Source: Bagarius yarrelli (taxonomy: Eukaryota > Chordata > Actinopteri > Siluriformes > Sisoridae). From it: 64,000 bases of DNA. A program made the translations under genes and the position numbers. The stretch spans positions 974,737 to 1,038,736 of the forward strand of contig VCAZ01000123.1 in assembly GCA_005784505.1 (NCBI GenBank). The letters are read 5' to 3'. Positions 43,304-55,595 of the stretch are shown here, in pieces. The notes beneath the pieces were generated by a model. The model was given only the letters and a program-made list of their open reading frames with translations. It was not told where the DNA came from and searched no databases. The number at the start of each line of letters is the position of its first letter. Position 1 is the stretch's first letter.

Positions 43304-43870
43304 GAGGAGAAGAGGGAGAACCAACAAAAACAAAAAAAAGAGTCAGAGAGAAAATCAAAAAATGAGAACAAAAAAAGAAAAAAAGAAAAACAAACAAAAG
43401 AGAAAAAGAAGAGAAAAAAAAATGCAAAAAAGAACAAATAAAAAACAAAAAAAAAAAACCCCCCCCCCCCCAAAAAAAAAAAAAAAAAAAAATAAAACAA
43501 AACAGAAAGAAAGAAAGAGAGAGAGGAGAGAGAGAGAGAGAGGGGAATGGAGAGGAGGGGGGAGGGGAAGAAAAAGGGAGGAAGAAGATGGGAAAAGGGG
43601 GCGAGAAAGAGAAAGAAAAAAAAGAGGGGGGGAAGGTAAAGAAAGAGAGAGAGAACACAAAATGGAGTAAAGTAAAAAAAGAAAGAAAGAAGAGAGTAAG
43701 TACAAAAAAAAAAGAAAGAAGGAACAAACAAAACATAAAGAAAGAAAGAATAACAAAAAAGAAAGAAAACTAAAATAAAAGAAAACTAATGAGAGAGAAA
43801 AAAAAAGAAGTAATAAAGCAAAGAAATAAAACAGAAAAGAAAGGATAACAACGAAAGAAAACAGAAATCA
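43150..43870 (+). repeat. Long polypurine tract with A/C homopolymers
   Basis: About 720 bp of GAAA/GAGA, including a C14 run near 43459 beside A runs. Frames of up to 221 codons on the minus strand are Phe/Leu/Ser artefacts. Confidence 0.93.
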
Positions 43871-44314
43871 TTTCCAGTGTAGTTGAGAATTTGAAACATG
43901 GTAATTGAGGTACAACTTTTACCCACCAGCAGAGGAGCCCGTTTATGATATCATATCCTAGAGGTTTCCGACATTACAGTGAAGGTCACATTCTCAGGAA
44001 CTTCCCTGGAAGCGTCCTAACGATCAGTCTGCGACTACAGCAGAGAAGGGATATTTTTGGCCCTAATGGAACTCTGGCCGATCCTCCTGATCTGTAACAA
44101 CTGCTGCCAGTACGTCAAAGCAAAAGTGCTTCAAACTGCCAGTGAGGATCTCGGATCAAAACTAACAGAAGTATGATGAAATACCGGATGATGGTGGCAT
44201 CGTTACCGTAATCACGCCCCCTGAGGGGTGGGGCGGGGGGATAAGGTCCAGAGCGGCAGAATTCAGCTCAGATGTTTATTTCCTTTATTTGCGCTGATGA
44301 AATCGTTGTGTTTT
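43871..44314. other. Unique sequence, nothing recognised
   Basis: No supported features. Confidence 0.5.
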
Positions 44315-44319
44315 CTTCT

Positions 44320-44460
44320 CGATTACATTTATGGGATGAGCAATTAGGGGGTTAAGGGCCTTGCTTAGGGGCCCAACAGTTGTGCTGGAAATCAAACCCA
44401 CAAGCTTCTGGTTAGCAGTCCAACATTTTAACCACTGAGCTACCACTTCCCCCAAATAGC
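44320..44460 (-). mobile_element. tRNA-derived SINE
   Basis: 'gttaagggccttgcttaggg', 'tggttagcagtccaacattt' and 'accactgagctaccacttcc', in tail-to-head order. Confidence 0.8.
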
Positions 44461-45284
44461 AGAGATTAGGATTTCTTCTATCCAGTTGTACCAACAACGT
44501 TTTTGTTCTGCTTTGTCAATTTTTTTTAGTAACTCACTAAATATGCTATCTATTTAATAATTGTACCTGTTTTCAATAGAATTTATAAATGTTTTCTTTC
44601 ATTTTTCTTAATTCCTTTATTCCGTCCTTACCTGACATTTTTTTTCCACTTCTAAAAACTAAATACAAGATGATTAACACATTTTTGCTTATGACGAAGA
44701 AACATGGCTTCTAACGAGAGTCGGACGAATGAATCTTGCCGTTATGTTGTAACATCCTGTATTTCCCCAGGGGGCCGACTAATCCAAGCAAATGAATGTT
44801 CACAAAGCCTTCATTTCAGCATCAATGCTTAAGGCATAGATAGCATCTGACCCTGTTCAGGCTCCACCAGGAAAGTTTGCTAGTTTGTAGTAACAGCATT
44901 ATGGAAAGGGATTTGACATGTGCTCGAGCCACAAATGAATCAATTAACCCGAATCCCAACACTTGTCAGTTAATCACTTTTCTTATCGGGTTTAATTTCC
45001 CAGGGATTTACAGAGCAGGTTCGAGGAGAATCGTTACAGTGGGCTGATGAGGGAAATCGATGCAGGAGAGTCTCTGGGTGATGATGGGATAATTCTGGTA
45101 AAGACAGACATCTGCTCTCGTCGGCTGTTCGGGTGTTTAAGTCTTAAACAGAAGTTGAACAGAGAGAGACGGTTGGCTGGGGGAAAAAAGAGAAACAAGA
45201 CTAGAGAGCTTAGTGCCAACCTGGTGCCAGGTCTGGAGTCCATCTGCTCGTGTTTCACAAGTCCTTAGTTGACACGAGTCATTT
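44461..45284. other. Unique sequence, nothing recognised
   Basis: No supported features. 73-74 codon frames on both strands overlap each other and show no motif. Confidence 0.5.
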
Positions 45285-45440
45285 ATTTACATTTATCCAA
45301 AAGGACTTACATTTTATATCCAACTGAGCAGTTGAAGATTAGGGCCTTGCCCAGGGGCCGTGCAGTGGCAGCTTGGAATGCTAAGAATGAAACCCAAGAT
45401 CTTCTGATCAGCAGTGCAACACACATGCTTAGAGTGTGGC
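45285..45440 (-). mobile_element. tRNA-derived SINE
   Basis: 'ccaaaaggacttacatttta', 'gattagggccttgcccaggg' and 'gatcttctgatcagcagtgc'. Confidence 0.75.
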
Positions 45441-45689
45441 TGTAGTGCCATAACAGATATGGTTCCCTCACAGGACAAATAAAAACTGAAACTGCAAATT
45501 AAAGACATAATAAAAAACCTTGATCCTGTGAACACCTTTTTTAATAACCTTTTAATTGATTATTTCTTTTATATTGTGTGGATCTGGATTGCAGGATTAT
45601 TGCGTTATTGCGTATTTCCCAAAGACAAAGGCTTGTCCTTAATGATAGTAGTATAATATTGAAAAAAAAAACTAGCAACATTTGCTGTT

Positions 45690-46860
45690 GGATTAGGTAT
45701 AGGTTCTTCTTAAGGTCGGTGGGGTCAAGACAGAGTTGGTAGTTAGAGTGGAATAAGGGGTGAGGGAGAGTTGGGGTAAGATTAGTTGTTGGATTAGGTA
45801 TAGTTTCATATAAAGGTTTATGGAGTAGAAATAGAGTTAGTGGCGGAGTTAGGGCAAGGGGTGGGGTTTGGTTAGTGTTAGGGGTAAGGTTAATAGTAGG
45901 ATTAGGGGTAGGTCTATGGGTAGGGTTAGGGGGTAGGTGTGGGGTAAAAATAGCAATATCAAGAATTAAGTTGGCAGCCATATTTGTATTGTTTTAAATT
46001 TCTAATTAGTATAAAGCTCAGTGCCTAGTAATTCTTAACATCTGTAACTATAAATTGATGAAGGAATTGGTAGGATAAAGGCAGGGTTAGAAGTAGGGTT
46101 AGGTGTAGGGATAGAGGTGAGGGTAGGATGAGTGGTAGATTTAGGGGTAAGGGTTAATTGTAGGATTAGTGGTGGGTTTATAAAAAGACTGAGGGGGTAA
46201 AATATGGTTAATTGTAGGAGTAGGGGTATGTTTATAGGGTAAGGGGTAGGTTTCGGAATAGGGTTAATTGTAGGATTAGGGGTATGTTCATAGGGTAAGA
46301 GGTAGGTTTCGGAATAGGGTTAATTGTAGGATTGGGGGTATGGTCATAGGGTAAGGGGTATGCTTAGGAATAGAGATAGTAGTGGGTTTAGGAATAGGGT
46401 TAGTGGTAGGTTTAGAAACAGGGTTAATTGTAGGATTAGGGGTATGTTTATAGGGTAAGGGGTAGGCTTAGAAATAGAGTTAGTAGTGGGTTTAGGAATA
46501 GGGTTAGTGGTAAACTTAGGAATAGGGTTAGTGGTAGGTTTAGAAACAGGGTTAATTGTAGGATTAGGGGTATGTTTATAGGGTAAGGGGTAGGCTTAGA
46601 AATAGAGTTAGTAGTGGGTTTAGGAATAGGGTTAGTGGTAGACTTAGGAATAGGGTTAGTGGTAGGTTTAGGAACAGGGTTAATTGTAGGATTAGGTGTA
46701 TGTTTATAGGGTAAGGAGTAGTTTTAGGAATAGAGTAAGTGGTAGGTTTAGCAATAGGATTAATTCTATGATTAGGGGTATGTTTATAGGGTATATGCTG
46801 GAGTTAAAATTAGAGTTGGAGGTGGGGATGGGGTTAATTTTAGGGGTAAGAACTTTCAGC
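45690..46860 (+). repeat. Degenerate TTAGGG-like satellite with 128-bp higher-order unit
   Basis: Words such as 'ggattaggggta', 'aatagggttagtggtaggtt' and 'tatagggtaaggggtaggct' fill about 1.1 kb, with a short gap near 45960-46075. 'acagggttaattg' starts near 46418, 46546 and 46674, a 128-bp higher-order period. Confidence 0.85.
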
Positions 46861-47980
46861 ACATGCGAGAAATCTGAAAAAAGCCTGCAGACAAAAAAAA
46901 AAAAAAACAGACAAAAATAAATGAAAGACTTTCCTGTGCTCGAGCTTTCATCGTTATTAATCGCCGCCGTCTAAAAGGAGCAAGATAGTGAATTCTCCAT
47001 TAAACCCCGGAGACGGAGCCAAGAATTAATTCCCCACAGAACCCAGCGGAGAAACCGCTTCTCAAACCACTTTTCAATATAGTTTTCTTTTAATTATCAT
47101 AAAGTGATTCTTTATTTTTTAAATCTGTATCAATTTTTATCTGTATCAATATTACATGATTGGAGTCGACTATATTTTGTGTGTGTGTGTGTGTGTAAGT
47201 GTTATTGCTATCTTCCTGCTGATACAGTAGATCTTGTTTGTCGGATAGAATAACACATGTCTCTATTTTATTGAATTGGGATTTAAACTTCGGGATCGTC
47301 AACATCAAAAGCAACTGGTGAAAGTTTTATGAAGCCAAAGGCACCATAATTCAACGTGAGACGGCAAAAATAAATATCCCCACAAGGCTAAACAAAGATG
47401 CGTCTTTTATTGCGAGCGCATAGAAAAAGTTCCAGCTATGATTTCTGCTAATTGTAAGAAAATTTGACAAAGAATGTTTGCTCAGATGAAACTTTTCCTT
47501 CGACCCTGAAACAATGTTTAAAATAAAAAAAAAAGACAGATTGTGACAGATTGTGTTGAAAGTCGCCGTATTGTGTGCGTCGATAAAAGACAAAGTCTAG
47601 ACAGACGTACAGTATAAAGTAAAAACAATGTTTCGATTAAGAATAGAGAATAAAAAGAATTTTAAAAAATAAAAGTCCTCGATGACTTGTTTTACTGAAT
47701 ATTTACTATAAATTTCAATGCTGGAAAAAAAATTAAGTGAATTAATACCATAAAATTAATTTTTTAAATAGTTAGAAATTAAGTAAAACACGAAATTAAA
47801 GGTTGCTCAGAATTTATGGTAATATTTTATATAAAATTTATTTAATACATTTAATCATTTATTTTTATTGTAAATAATTCTAAAGAACACTAAAACGTAA
47901 AACAAACAAAAAAATTATAATATAATTTCTATGCAATAAAAAATAAAAACGATCACAATTTCATGATAAACAAAATGACA
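46861..47980. other. AT-rich sequence
   Basis: Short (GT)n at about 47178-47196. No gene. Confidence 0.5.
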
Positions 47981-48999
47981 CTTTTTGACCAATCAGAATG
48001 CAGAATTCTTCAGTACTGCTGTAAAAAAAAAAGAAGGAATAGTCTTCTGAACCTAGTGTGGGATTTCCTGAAAGCAGTTTCTGAGAAAGCTAGCAAAGTT
48101 CTTCAAGATGCCAAACTCCCACGTTTGCATCAGGAATTCGCAGTTTACTTTCTCGACGCTGCATGAACAATTCGTGAGCGAACGCGAGCGTGAGAGGAAG
48201 CCGAGCGGTTCTGAGAGAAAAGTAAGGATAACTGGGGGTGTTAATGATCTCCGACTGCAGCAGTTCCGGATTCTGATAGGATGATAAAGTGCCTTGCGTG
48301 GAGATTGTGGAAACTGAGGCTGGTTTTGACCTGTTTTTTTGGCAATATATTTTATAAAGTGCCAAAACTGTGATCTTCTCAGACAAAAATATGAAATAAT
48401 TAACCAGGAAGTGATTAACACCCATAGTTTTTGGCTCGATGATGGATTAAATCCGAATTAGCAGTAGATCTGCACTGATGTTATCAGATCTAGTGTTTTT
48501 TTCCCTTATTGTCCCCTCGAAGAGACACGCTATAATTCCCATTTCCCATTAACCGATATGACTTCATCCTCAGCTTCTTAACCATCATTCTGGCGAATAA
48601 AACACAGCCTTCATTTAACAGCTTCTTTTCATCGACTGCGATGAGCCGCGCTGCTGATTAGCTTTATTTTTCTCGCTGACACGTACTGAAGCTTCCAAAT
48701 CGAAGCATTTTCTATTCATTAGCTATTAACTGTCATGCTGCACCTTCATGATTCTTTTTTTGACCGGGGTCGGGTCCAGAGCCAGGAACCCAATCGAAAA
48801 CGAAGGGGGAAAAAAAAGAAAATAATGCGATGAGAAAAATCCAAGCTCTAAGTAGCACACAACTACTTTAGTGTGTATATGAGGAGTTAGCGGGGAAGTG
48901 GCAACCGCAGACTTTAACAGCGGTTGGTGACGTAGCAGGAGGAATTCGGAACAGCAAGACTAGAAAACTAGAACAACAAAGACCTCATATTTCACACCT
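47981..48999. other. Unique sequence, possible conserved block
   Basis: Starts with the dispersed phrase 'ttttgaccaatcagaatgca'. 48480-48760 is repeat-free and of even composition, like a candidate regulatory element. Frames to 122 codons (minus) have no motif. Confidence 0.3.
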
Positions 49000-49960
49000 G
49001 TGGTCATAAAGCTGAATTTGACTGAATTTCCATACACCTTAATACCAATCGATGTGTTTGAAGTGAACCCAGATGTTTCAACACATCTGCAACATACACA
49101 ATCCCACTTTACTCTGAATGCTTCCTTTATTTTTCTTCCCCTCTTCAGAGCAGCCGTTTTTTTTTCTTCTTAAAGCCCTCCAGCAGAGTTACTTTCAAGG
49201 GAGCATCCAAGTGCAGGTAAACTTCAAGCCTCCTGCTTCCAGGTTGTCTCACAGCTTCATAGCTGCCTGGGGCTACAACGGTGCATCTTGGGTAATTCCA
49301 GAATTAACACTTGTGAATATATCATCAGAATAGTGGTGGGATAAAAGGGTGTTAAAAAAGGCAAAGGGTACTTTGCGTGGGTTTTCTAGCGACCGTGGGC
49401 TTCTGGTACAGAAATTAGATAGCGGATTTGTTCGAAATCACATGTATAGTGTGCGAAAATGAAAATTCGAGGCGAGTAGTATGTCCAAATCCCTTGTATG
49501 TGACAACTACACGGATGATCTACTACTTCTTCCTGGATTCTGAAGTACACATACGATGGACACTTTATAACCCTATTATCCTGCGAAATTTGTGATGTCA
49601 ACAAAATTAACATGGCGGGTGTATGTCATTTCTACCACTACTCATAATTAAAGTATAATCATATAGTACATTTAGGAAGTATGTGCTAACTCAAACTCTA
49701 ACTCGTGTACTTAAGTTGCATTTACGAAGCTTTTTACGAAGTTTTTTACATGCACCGGGATGCTCCCTCGAAAGTAACTTTGCTGGAGGGCTTTAAGAAG
49801 AAAAAAAACCCTGCTGCTTTAATAAGGGAAAGAATGAAAAAAAAAAAACATTCGGAGTGAAGTGGGACTGTGTATGTTCCAGATGTGTTGAAACATCTGG
49901 GTTCACTTTGATTGGTTTCGAGGTGTATGAAAATCCAATCAAATGACTTTAAGACGTAAT
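49000..49960. mobile_element. Long inverted-repeat element, about 0.96 kb
   Basis: The left arm (about 49000-49227) and right arm (about 49737-49960) are diverged reverse complements. Left 'gtgaacccagatgtttcaac', 'aaagccctccagcagagtta' and 'agggagcatcc' face right 'gttgaaacatctgggttcac', 'taactttgctggagggcttt' and 'ggatgctccct'. The central 510 bp has no coding frame of note, so it is a foldback or MITE-like element. Confidence 0.85.
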
Positions 49961-50737
49961 CAGTGTATGGAAAATTAAATCAGAAACGAAATTGGCACGA
50001 AGTGGGTGCCAATACTTTTGGATTTGTATCTTTATGGAAAGAAAACCACTAGATGCTTTAAAACAATTCTATGAACGAGGCATTTTTTCAATTTCTCATA
50101 ATTAACGATGTGATGATGAAACACTTCAATAAGTGGGCGGGGTTTTGATGTTGTTGATGTAAAACTACAGACAATTTTCTTTTAATTAAAACACAGTGTT
50201 TGAATTGGCTAATCTAAAGCATGGTAGGTTCTATACAGTCCCGTTCTTTTTGAAGAGACTTCAGGCAATAAAACGCAAATGGCTTTAAACCCTGATGAGA
50301 ACTGCAACTGCTTTGTTCGTCTCAAGGATGACAACTTTTAGCTATGCTATAATTGCAGTTATGCGAAAGGCTGTGCTACAACGAGCAGCGCAACATTCCG
50401 ATCTCATTAACACTGTTGTGCAGGCACTCCAGCCCGGCTAATTAGAAAAGGGATCTGGGAGAACATGCTGCGGCGCGGGATCTCGGTCGGCGAGTGAGTT
50501 TTTTTTTCTTTTTCTGCTATTTGCTTTCCAGTGCGTCCTAAACTTGTAACGAATGTTCTGTTATTTAACAAACCGTTTCTAACAGTGAGCTCGAAATGAC
50601 GTCCTTCCTCTCGGTGTAAATTTGTATCGATACGACGAAAGTTTATATTTAGCAACAGGAAGAAACAAAGACTATAAACAATATTTTTAGCCACTTACAT
50701 CAATTAATAATTATGCCAATAATGACCGAAAAATGCT
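49961..50737. other. Unique sequence with a transposon-end-like word
   Basis: 'gtgggtgccaatacttttgg' at about 50004 resembles the end of fish Tc1-type elements. The rest shows nothing. Confidence 0.4.
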
Positions 50738-50920
50738 GAAGTAGTAGCTTAATGGTTAATGTTCGGAAGATCGATTTAAAGCACAGCAACACCAAGTCAT
50801 CCTCCATTTTTGTAATCCAACCAGACAATTAACAGGGTCCAGCAGTAGCAGTTTGATGGTGGTGAGAATTAAACTCATAATCTTTTGGATCAGAATTGAG
50901 CTACCACTTTTCCCTAATGA
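50738..50920. mobile_element. Degenerate SINE pieces, both orientations
   Basis: 'gtagtagcttaatggttaa' (plus-like head) is followed by 'cataatcttttggatcagaa' and 'gagctaccacttttccc' (minus-like head). Both are decayed. Confidence 0.55.
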
Positions 50921-53013
50921 AAGCTACCTCAATCGACCACTCTGAATCCACCACTACCCTACCAAGAAAGTTGCCTATGAATATATTAGTCCATACATTG
51001 TGTAGCCGACGTCTAACCCTACGTGGTTCCACTGCTCTAATTTCCACAAATTGTATTAGATTTGTTTAGATTTTGAGCACTGTTTCACTTCCTATCGCCA
51101 CAACATGCATGGCTTGGCTTTTGATTTACACTCGGACGCGTGTGGCTTCTCCTGCAGGCTGGGAAGCGATGAAGAATGTGTTGGACTGAATTACTCATGC
51201 TTGGGAAAGCCACTGCCTACAGGGTCCTACGTACGGTTTGCCCCTATACGGATGAGCGACCTGCTCCTCAATGACAGCTCGCTCACAACCAGTGCTCTCC
51301 TGGCTGAACTAATGGACCTAATATATGGTGGAAAGGTCAAGTCAGTAAGGATTACGGTGTACTCCTGAGCTGACAGGCTGACCTTATCATGAATAATGTT
51401 CTGGCAAAGCACTCCCCTATCGTCATCCAAAAAGGCTCTGGAGCAGCAGACAGGGGGTTGGTTGGTGGAGTGGACAGTAAAAGAGGTGCTTGAGGAAAAT
51501 TATGCCAGACAGAACAGATTCACTCTTTTTGCTTAGCTTTGCTTGTCAACCCAAGGAGTTAAGGAGTGTGTCTTCATTCATTGGAAAATCAGAAATGCAC
51601 TGTAGGTCAGTTTTTCCGGTTACTTTCAAGATGCAAGATGCTTAGCAATTCTGGTGCTAATTTGTTGCTTTGTGTGGTATTTTTGTTGTTTGGGTCAAAT
51701 GTTTACCACTTGTTAGGTTTATTTTATGGCCCGCTGTATTCTGATAACATTTAGCTACATGAATTGACCAACCAGATCATAAAGAGGGGGATAAACCTTT
51801 CCACGACCCGATTGAATAAAAAAAAAAAACTCCAATGCAATGACTGACACGCCAGTCATTTCCTGTGAAATTTTTCAATGATACAATATAAAAACTGGGT
51901 AATTCATCGATAAAGCTTTGTCTTAGGATTTAAAACCCACAAAATAATAAAATTTACGCAGTGAAAGATGATTTGTCCGCACAGGGGCTAAGCTGCTAGA
52001 GCAACTCCAAGGGCCTACACATTTTAGGGGCCCCAGAGATCTATTTCATTAGTAAGAAACCATAAGGACTGGGTTTGATAGGGGGCCCAACCGCATAGTG
52101 TGTGTGCATTTCAAAAAATTATTTCAACAGAAAGCCTTGGCATGTGTAAACACCTGTTTTGAATATGTTAATAGGAAGGATCTCAGTTGGAATGATAAAA
52201 AACGGGGCTATTGTTACTGCTAGCGCAGGTACAATAGCTTTTAATAGTCGGTTGATGAAAATAAAGGATAGATCTTTAAGTCCAGCTGCTAAACGTGAAA
52301 GACCAAAGGTCTCTTTCTCTTCTTTCTTCTAGTGTACCAATTGCATCAATGGTCAAAATCCCAGAACACACCGGGGCTATAAGTCCCAGTTGCTTTAAGG
52401 TACAGCTAGTAGATATCATACAGGGCAACATAATGATGAGTATGATGAGTATCACTGATGCATATACTACCATAAGCTTTGGAGATGCTATGAAGACAAG
52501 CAATATTAGCAATAAAGATTAATACGCAAGTAGCTTCTTATGCTAACACTCTTACACCACCCTTTACACTTTCCATATTGTTTAAGAGAAACTCTGCTGA
52601 AGAAACCCCGGAGAAACCGTTACCTCGAGCGTTAGTAACAAAAATGTCAACCGGTGTGGAAGTTTGATTCACGAACACACACACACACACACACATACAC
52701 AACACAATCATACACACAGAGTGCATGAGCATGACATGCCGTGTCATAACTATGCTAGTCGAGCTGCACTGAACTGTGCTTGGCATCTCGGCCCGTCCTG
52801 TCGGGCTCTGAAAATCTCACTCTGGATCGCACTGGCAGAGAAGGTGTTGGAGAGATGCGGATAACGAGGAGCAAAGACATGACGCACAAGCGTTAGGTTG
52901 GATTTTGGATGTTGGAGTTTGATTTCTCCGTTGCTACAGCAGCGTCTTGTTTACAGAGAATTGATCAGAAGATGGTGTACACAGTCGTGTGTGTTATTAG
53001 TTCTGTAAAAAAT
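50921..53013. other. Unassigned stretch with two small open frames
   Basis: A plus frame at 51105-51368 (87 codons, Met to stop) has even composition but no motif I know. A minus frame at 52276-52512 (78 codons) is strongly hydrophobic at its start. Neither has splice or family support, so no gene is called. (AC)n lies at 52675-52697. Confidence 0.35.
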
Positions 53014-53130
53014 ACAGTGGTATTTTGACTTACGTGTGTCCCAACTAACGAGTTTTTTTAAGACGCCAGTCGTCTCTCGGACGATTTTTTGCTTTGTGTT
53101 GCGAGCTAATCAAATTTTATTCATACTACC
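53014..53130. mobile_element. MITE fragment, CAGTGGTATTTTGACTTACG family
   Basis: 'acagtggtattttgacttac' then 'agtcgtctctcgg' match the copy at 39146. The right half is missing. Confidence 0.55.
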
Positions 53131-53194
53131 TGTAACCATACTATATAGAAGCTTCTTTTTAACCACCAGGATAGATGTACAAATGGAGTGCCAC

Positions 53195-53420
53195 TGGGCC
53201 CCTAAGCAGGATCTTTAACCCCCAGTTGGATAAAGGTGTCTGCCAAATGCTAGAAATGTAATGTAGATAAATTATAATTGATTATAATATAAGAGATTGG
53301 ACCCACATTTGTTTTCTATTTTTGGCCTGATTTGTTCCCAAGACTACACGCCTTCCAGCTCAAACCTGCATATCTAACAATCCCCACTAAGTCCAAGTTA
53401 AAACCAATTTAAACTCGGTT
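53195..53420 (+). repeat. SINE remnant plus 194-bp direct repeat, copy 1
   Basis: A shortened SINE runs into 194 bp (53227-53420) that recurs at 55740-55933 with one mismatch seen (c to t within 'acaatccccactaag'). Confidence 0.95.
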
Positions 53421-55030
53421 CAGCTTGACTGATTACACCTGAACCATGTGGACATTTATTGCCATTTCAGTCTACTGAGTATTTTTCTAAATGATTTTCC
53501 TTATTTATGCCAACCCGCTAGTCAGACATTTTCTTTTTTTGTTCTATTTATCTTGCCAGTTATTCTCACAATTTTCATGCCCAAATAAACTTTAGAGAAA
53601 GTTAAAAATTACAGCTTGATCTTTTATTCAGCTGCAGCCTCATGATTGCCATCAGGGCCTCTGAAATTCAGCAATTAGACACACACATTTTGGTGATTAG
53701 CTCGAGCGCGACAGCTTGGCAATCACGTCATAATGAATTCTGTCAAACTCGGCAAGCTTCCTCTGCTGTATCGCTCCCGCGTTAAGATTTTACTTCATCC
53801 CAGTTCTGAAACACTCGACCAGCTGCTGCGCTACACATCCACAAAACTCTGACAATCGCCTGTTTTAAATACGTCAAGCTGTTTCCATCCCTTGGTGTTA
53901 ATTACCTTAAAAAAAAACACTGCTGGTTGTCCAAAAAGGAAGCTTTAATATCACTGACAGGAGAAGATTTTTTCCAAGTTATATTCAGATAGAGGTAAAA
54001 AAAAAGTAATAAAATTGGGAAGGTGAGGTGGCTGGTTGTCTCCATGGGAGATGTTCCTTGTCTGGAGAAGGTAAAACCATCAGCATTTGCTTAAAGTCTG
54101 GCGTTCTGACTTTTATTAATTCTCACATGCCGGATCTGTCTCGGCAAGAGATTCGGAGGTGTAAGGAAGATAGAGTCTCGGTTTGGCTTCCTCGCATTCA
54201 CGCAGATCTGCGAATTGAATTTCGGAGAAACCAAAGCGAGATGTAAAAAAAGGAACTAGAGAAACGCTGGACGTGGGGTGTAAAGTTTTTTTAAAAATAA
54301 AAAACAGGTGTCAGCTACAAATTTAAATTAGCTCCCAGGCTTAATGGGACAATTTAAAAGTAAAAGGTTTACGAATTTAGTGTGTTAGAGAGATATCTGG
54401 AGCAGAGCAGGAAATAGTTTGTCTTCTTTAAAAAAAAAAAGAGCAAGATTCTGGGTGAGAAATGCAAGCGCAAAATCAGCTGTAGAATCAACAACACTCT
54501 CTAGAGGTGATCCAGTAAAGGAAACAGGGACTCTCTCCCGCCTGAAGCAAGCTGAGCAAAAGCCATGTGAAGCCCTGTGAAGTATAAGCAGTGCAGCCGA
54601 GAACTTTTCCAACCGTCTAATTTCCTTCTTCCTTCCTTACATCCTGGTACAAATGCAATAAAGGCAAGTTTGACGGCATCGGCGGTATTTACACGAACCG
54701 TCAGAGGAAAATTATATTTATAGTTTTGCACCCGGCGGTGCACTAAATAAATTACGACGCTGGAGCCGAACCAGCTGATACGCTGTAATCTCCTGTGTTT
54801 ACAACATTTGAGACGTGGAAAGTAGTTTGGAAAGTTCTAGAGCTGCTAATGAATTAAATGAGAGGTGAAAACTTTAGCTTGACTTTGTGACGGATCGTTA
54901 ATAGTTAATGTCAATAATGGTCTTACTGAGAACGTGTAATGCTGCTTGTGCTAAAGGTCAATTCTTTTATTATATGTCAAGACTCGCCACAGCTCAGGTC
55001 CTGGATAATTAACTTCCCCGAAGCTGTCAA
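53421..55030. other. Unique sequence, possible conserved block
   Basis: 53620-53880 is repeat-free, with words such as 'gcaattagacacacacattt' and 'cacgtcataatgaattc', and could be regulatory. Frames of 72-80 codons elsewhere have no motif. Confidence 0.3.
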
Positions 55031-55260
55031 TCAAATCAATGATTTCACAAATTATATGGCCAAAAAATGTCTTTGTGTGTTATTCTATTATAAAGTGGAA
55101 CCTAAAGACTCAATGAACTGTTTCAGGATGACACTGCCCCAGTGCATAAAGCCCCTGCGCTCCAGAAAGACATGCTGTAAAGCAGTGCTTCCCAACCTTT
55201 TTTTTCTCTGAGACCCCCTTTTCCCCAAGAAAATATTTTAGGACCCCCTTCACATTTAAT
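55031..55260 (+). mobile_element. Tc1-like fragment and hAT-like end
   Basis: 'aactgtttcaggatgacact' and 'gccccagtgcataaagcccc' resemble a decayed piece of a fish Tc1-type transposase gene. 'cagtgcttcccaacctttt' at 55182 resembles a hAT MITE end. The phrase 'aactgtttcatcatgataat' at 55510 is a second Tc1-like piece. Confidence 0.5.
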
Positions 55261-55499
55261 AATTTTATCCCTCTTGGTATTTCCTACATTTTGTGTTTCC
55301 AGTATTGCTGCACTGCGACCCGCCTTCCTCACCTGGGTCCAGTATACCTGGGTCCTGCACCCAAGACCTTCTCACCCAACATTATTGTCTAAACTAACTA
55401 ATACTATTGTCACTCAATGATCAAATCTACACAGTCACCCATGTGACCCATTCTAGTGGGGAAAACCTGCATAGATGTGTGGAGGTGATTATAGGATGA

Positions 55500-55595
55500 A
55501 GAAGAACAAATGCAACTGTTTCATCATGATAATGCCCCTGTGCACAAAGCCCCAGAGCTCAATAAATACATAGATCTCAGTTTTTTGTTAGGGGA
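55500..55595 (+). mobile_element. Tc1-like fragment
   Basis: 'caactgtttcatcatgataa' and 'gcccctgtgcacaaagcccc', parallel to 55120-55160. Confidence 0.5.

Noticed and set aside
43066..43773. Overlapping frames of 133-221 codons on both strands
   Set aside because: All come from a 720-bp GAAA/GAGA tract; long frames are expected because the tract lacks stop codons.
45690..46860. True telomere or chromosome end
   Set aside because: The hexamers drift strongly, the array is internal, and ordinary sequence continues on both sides.
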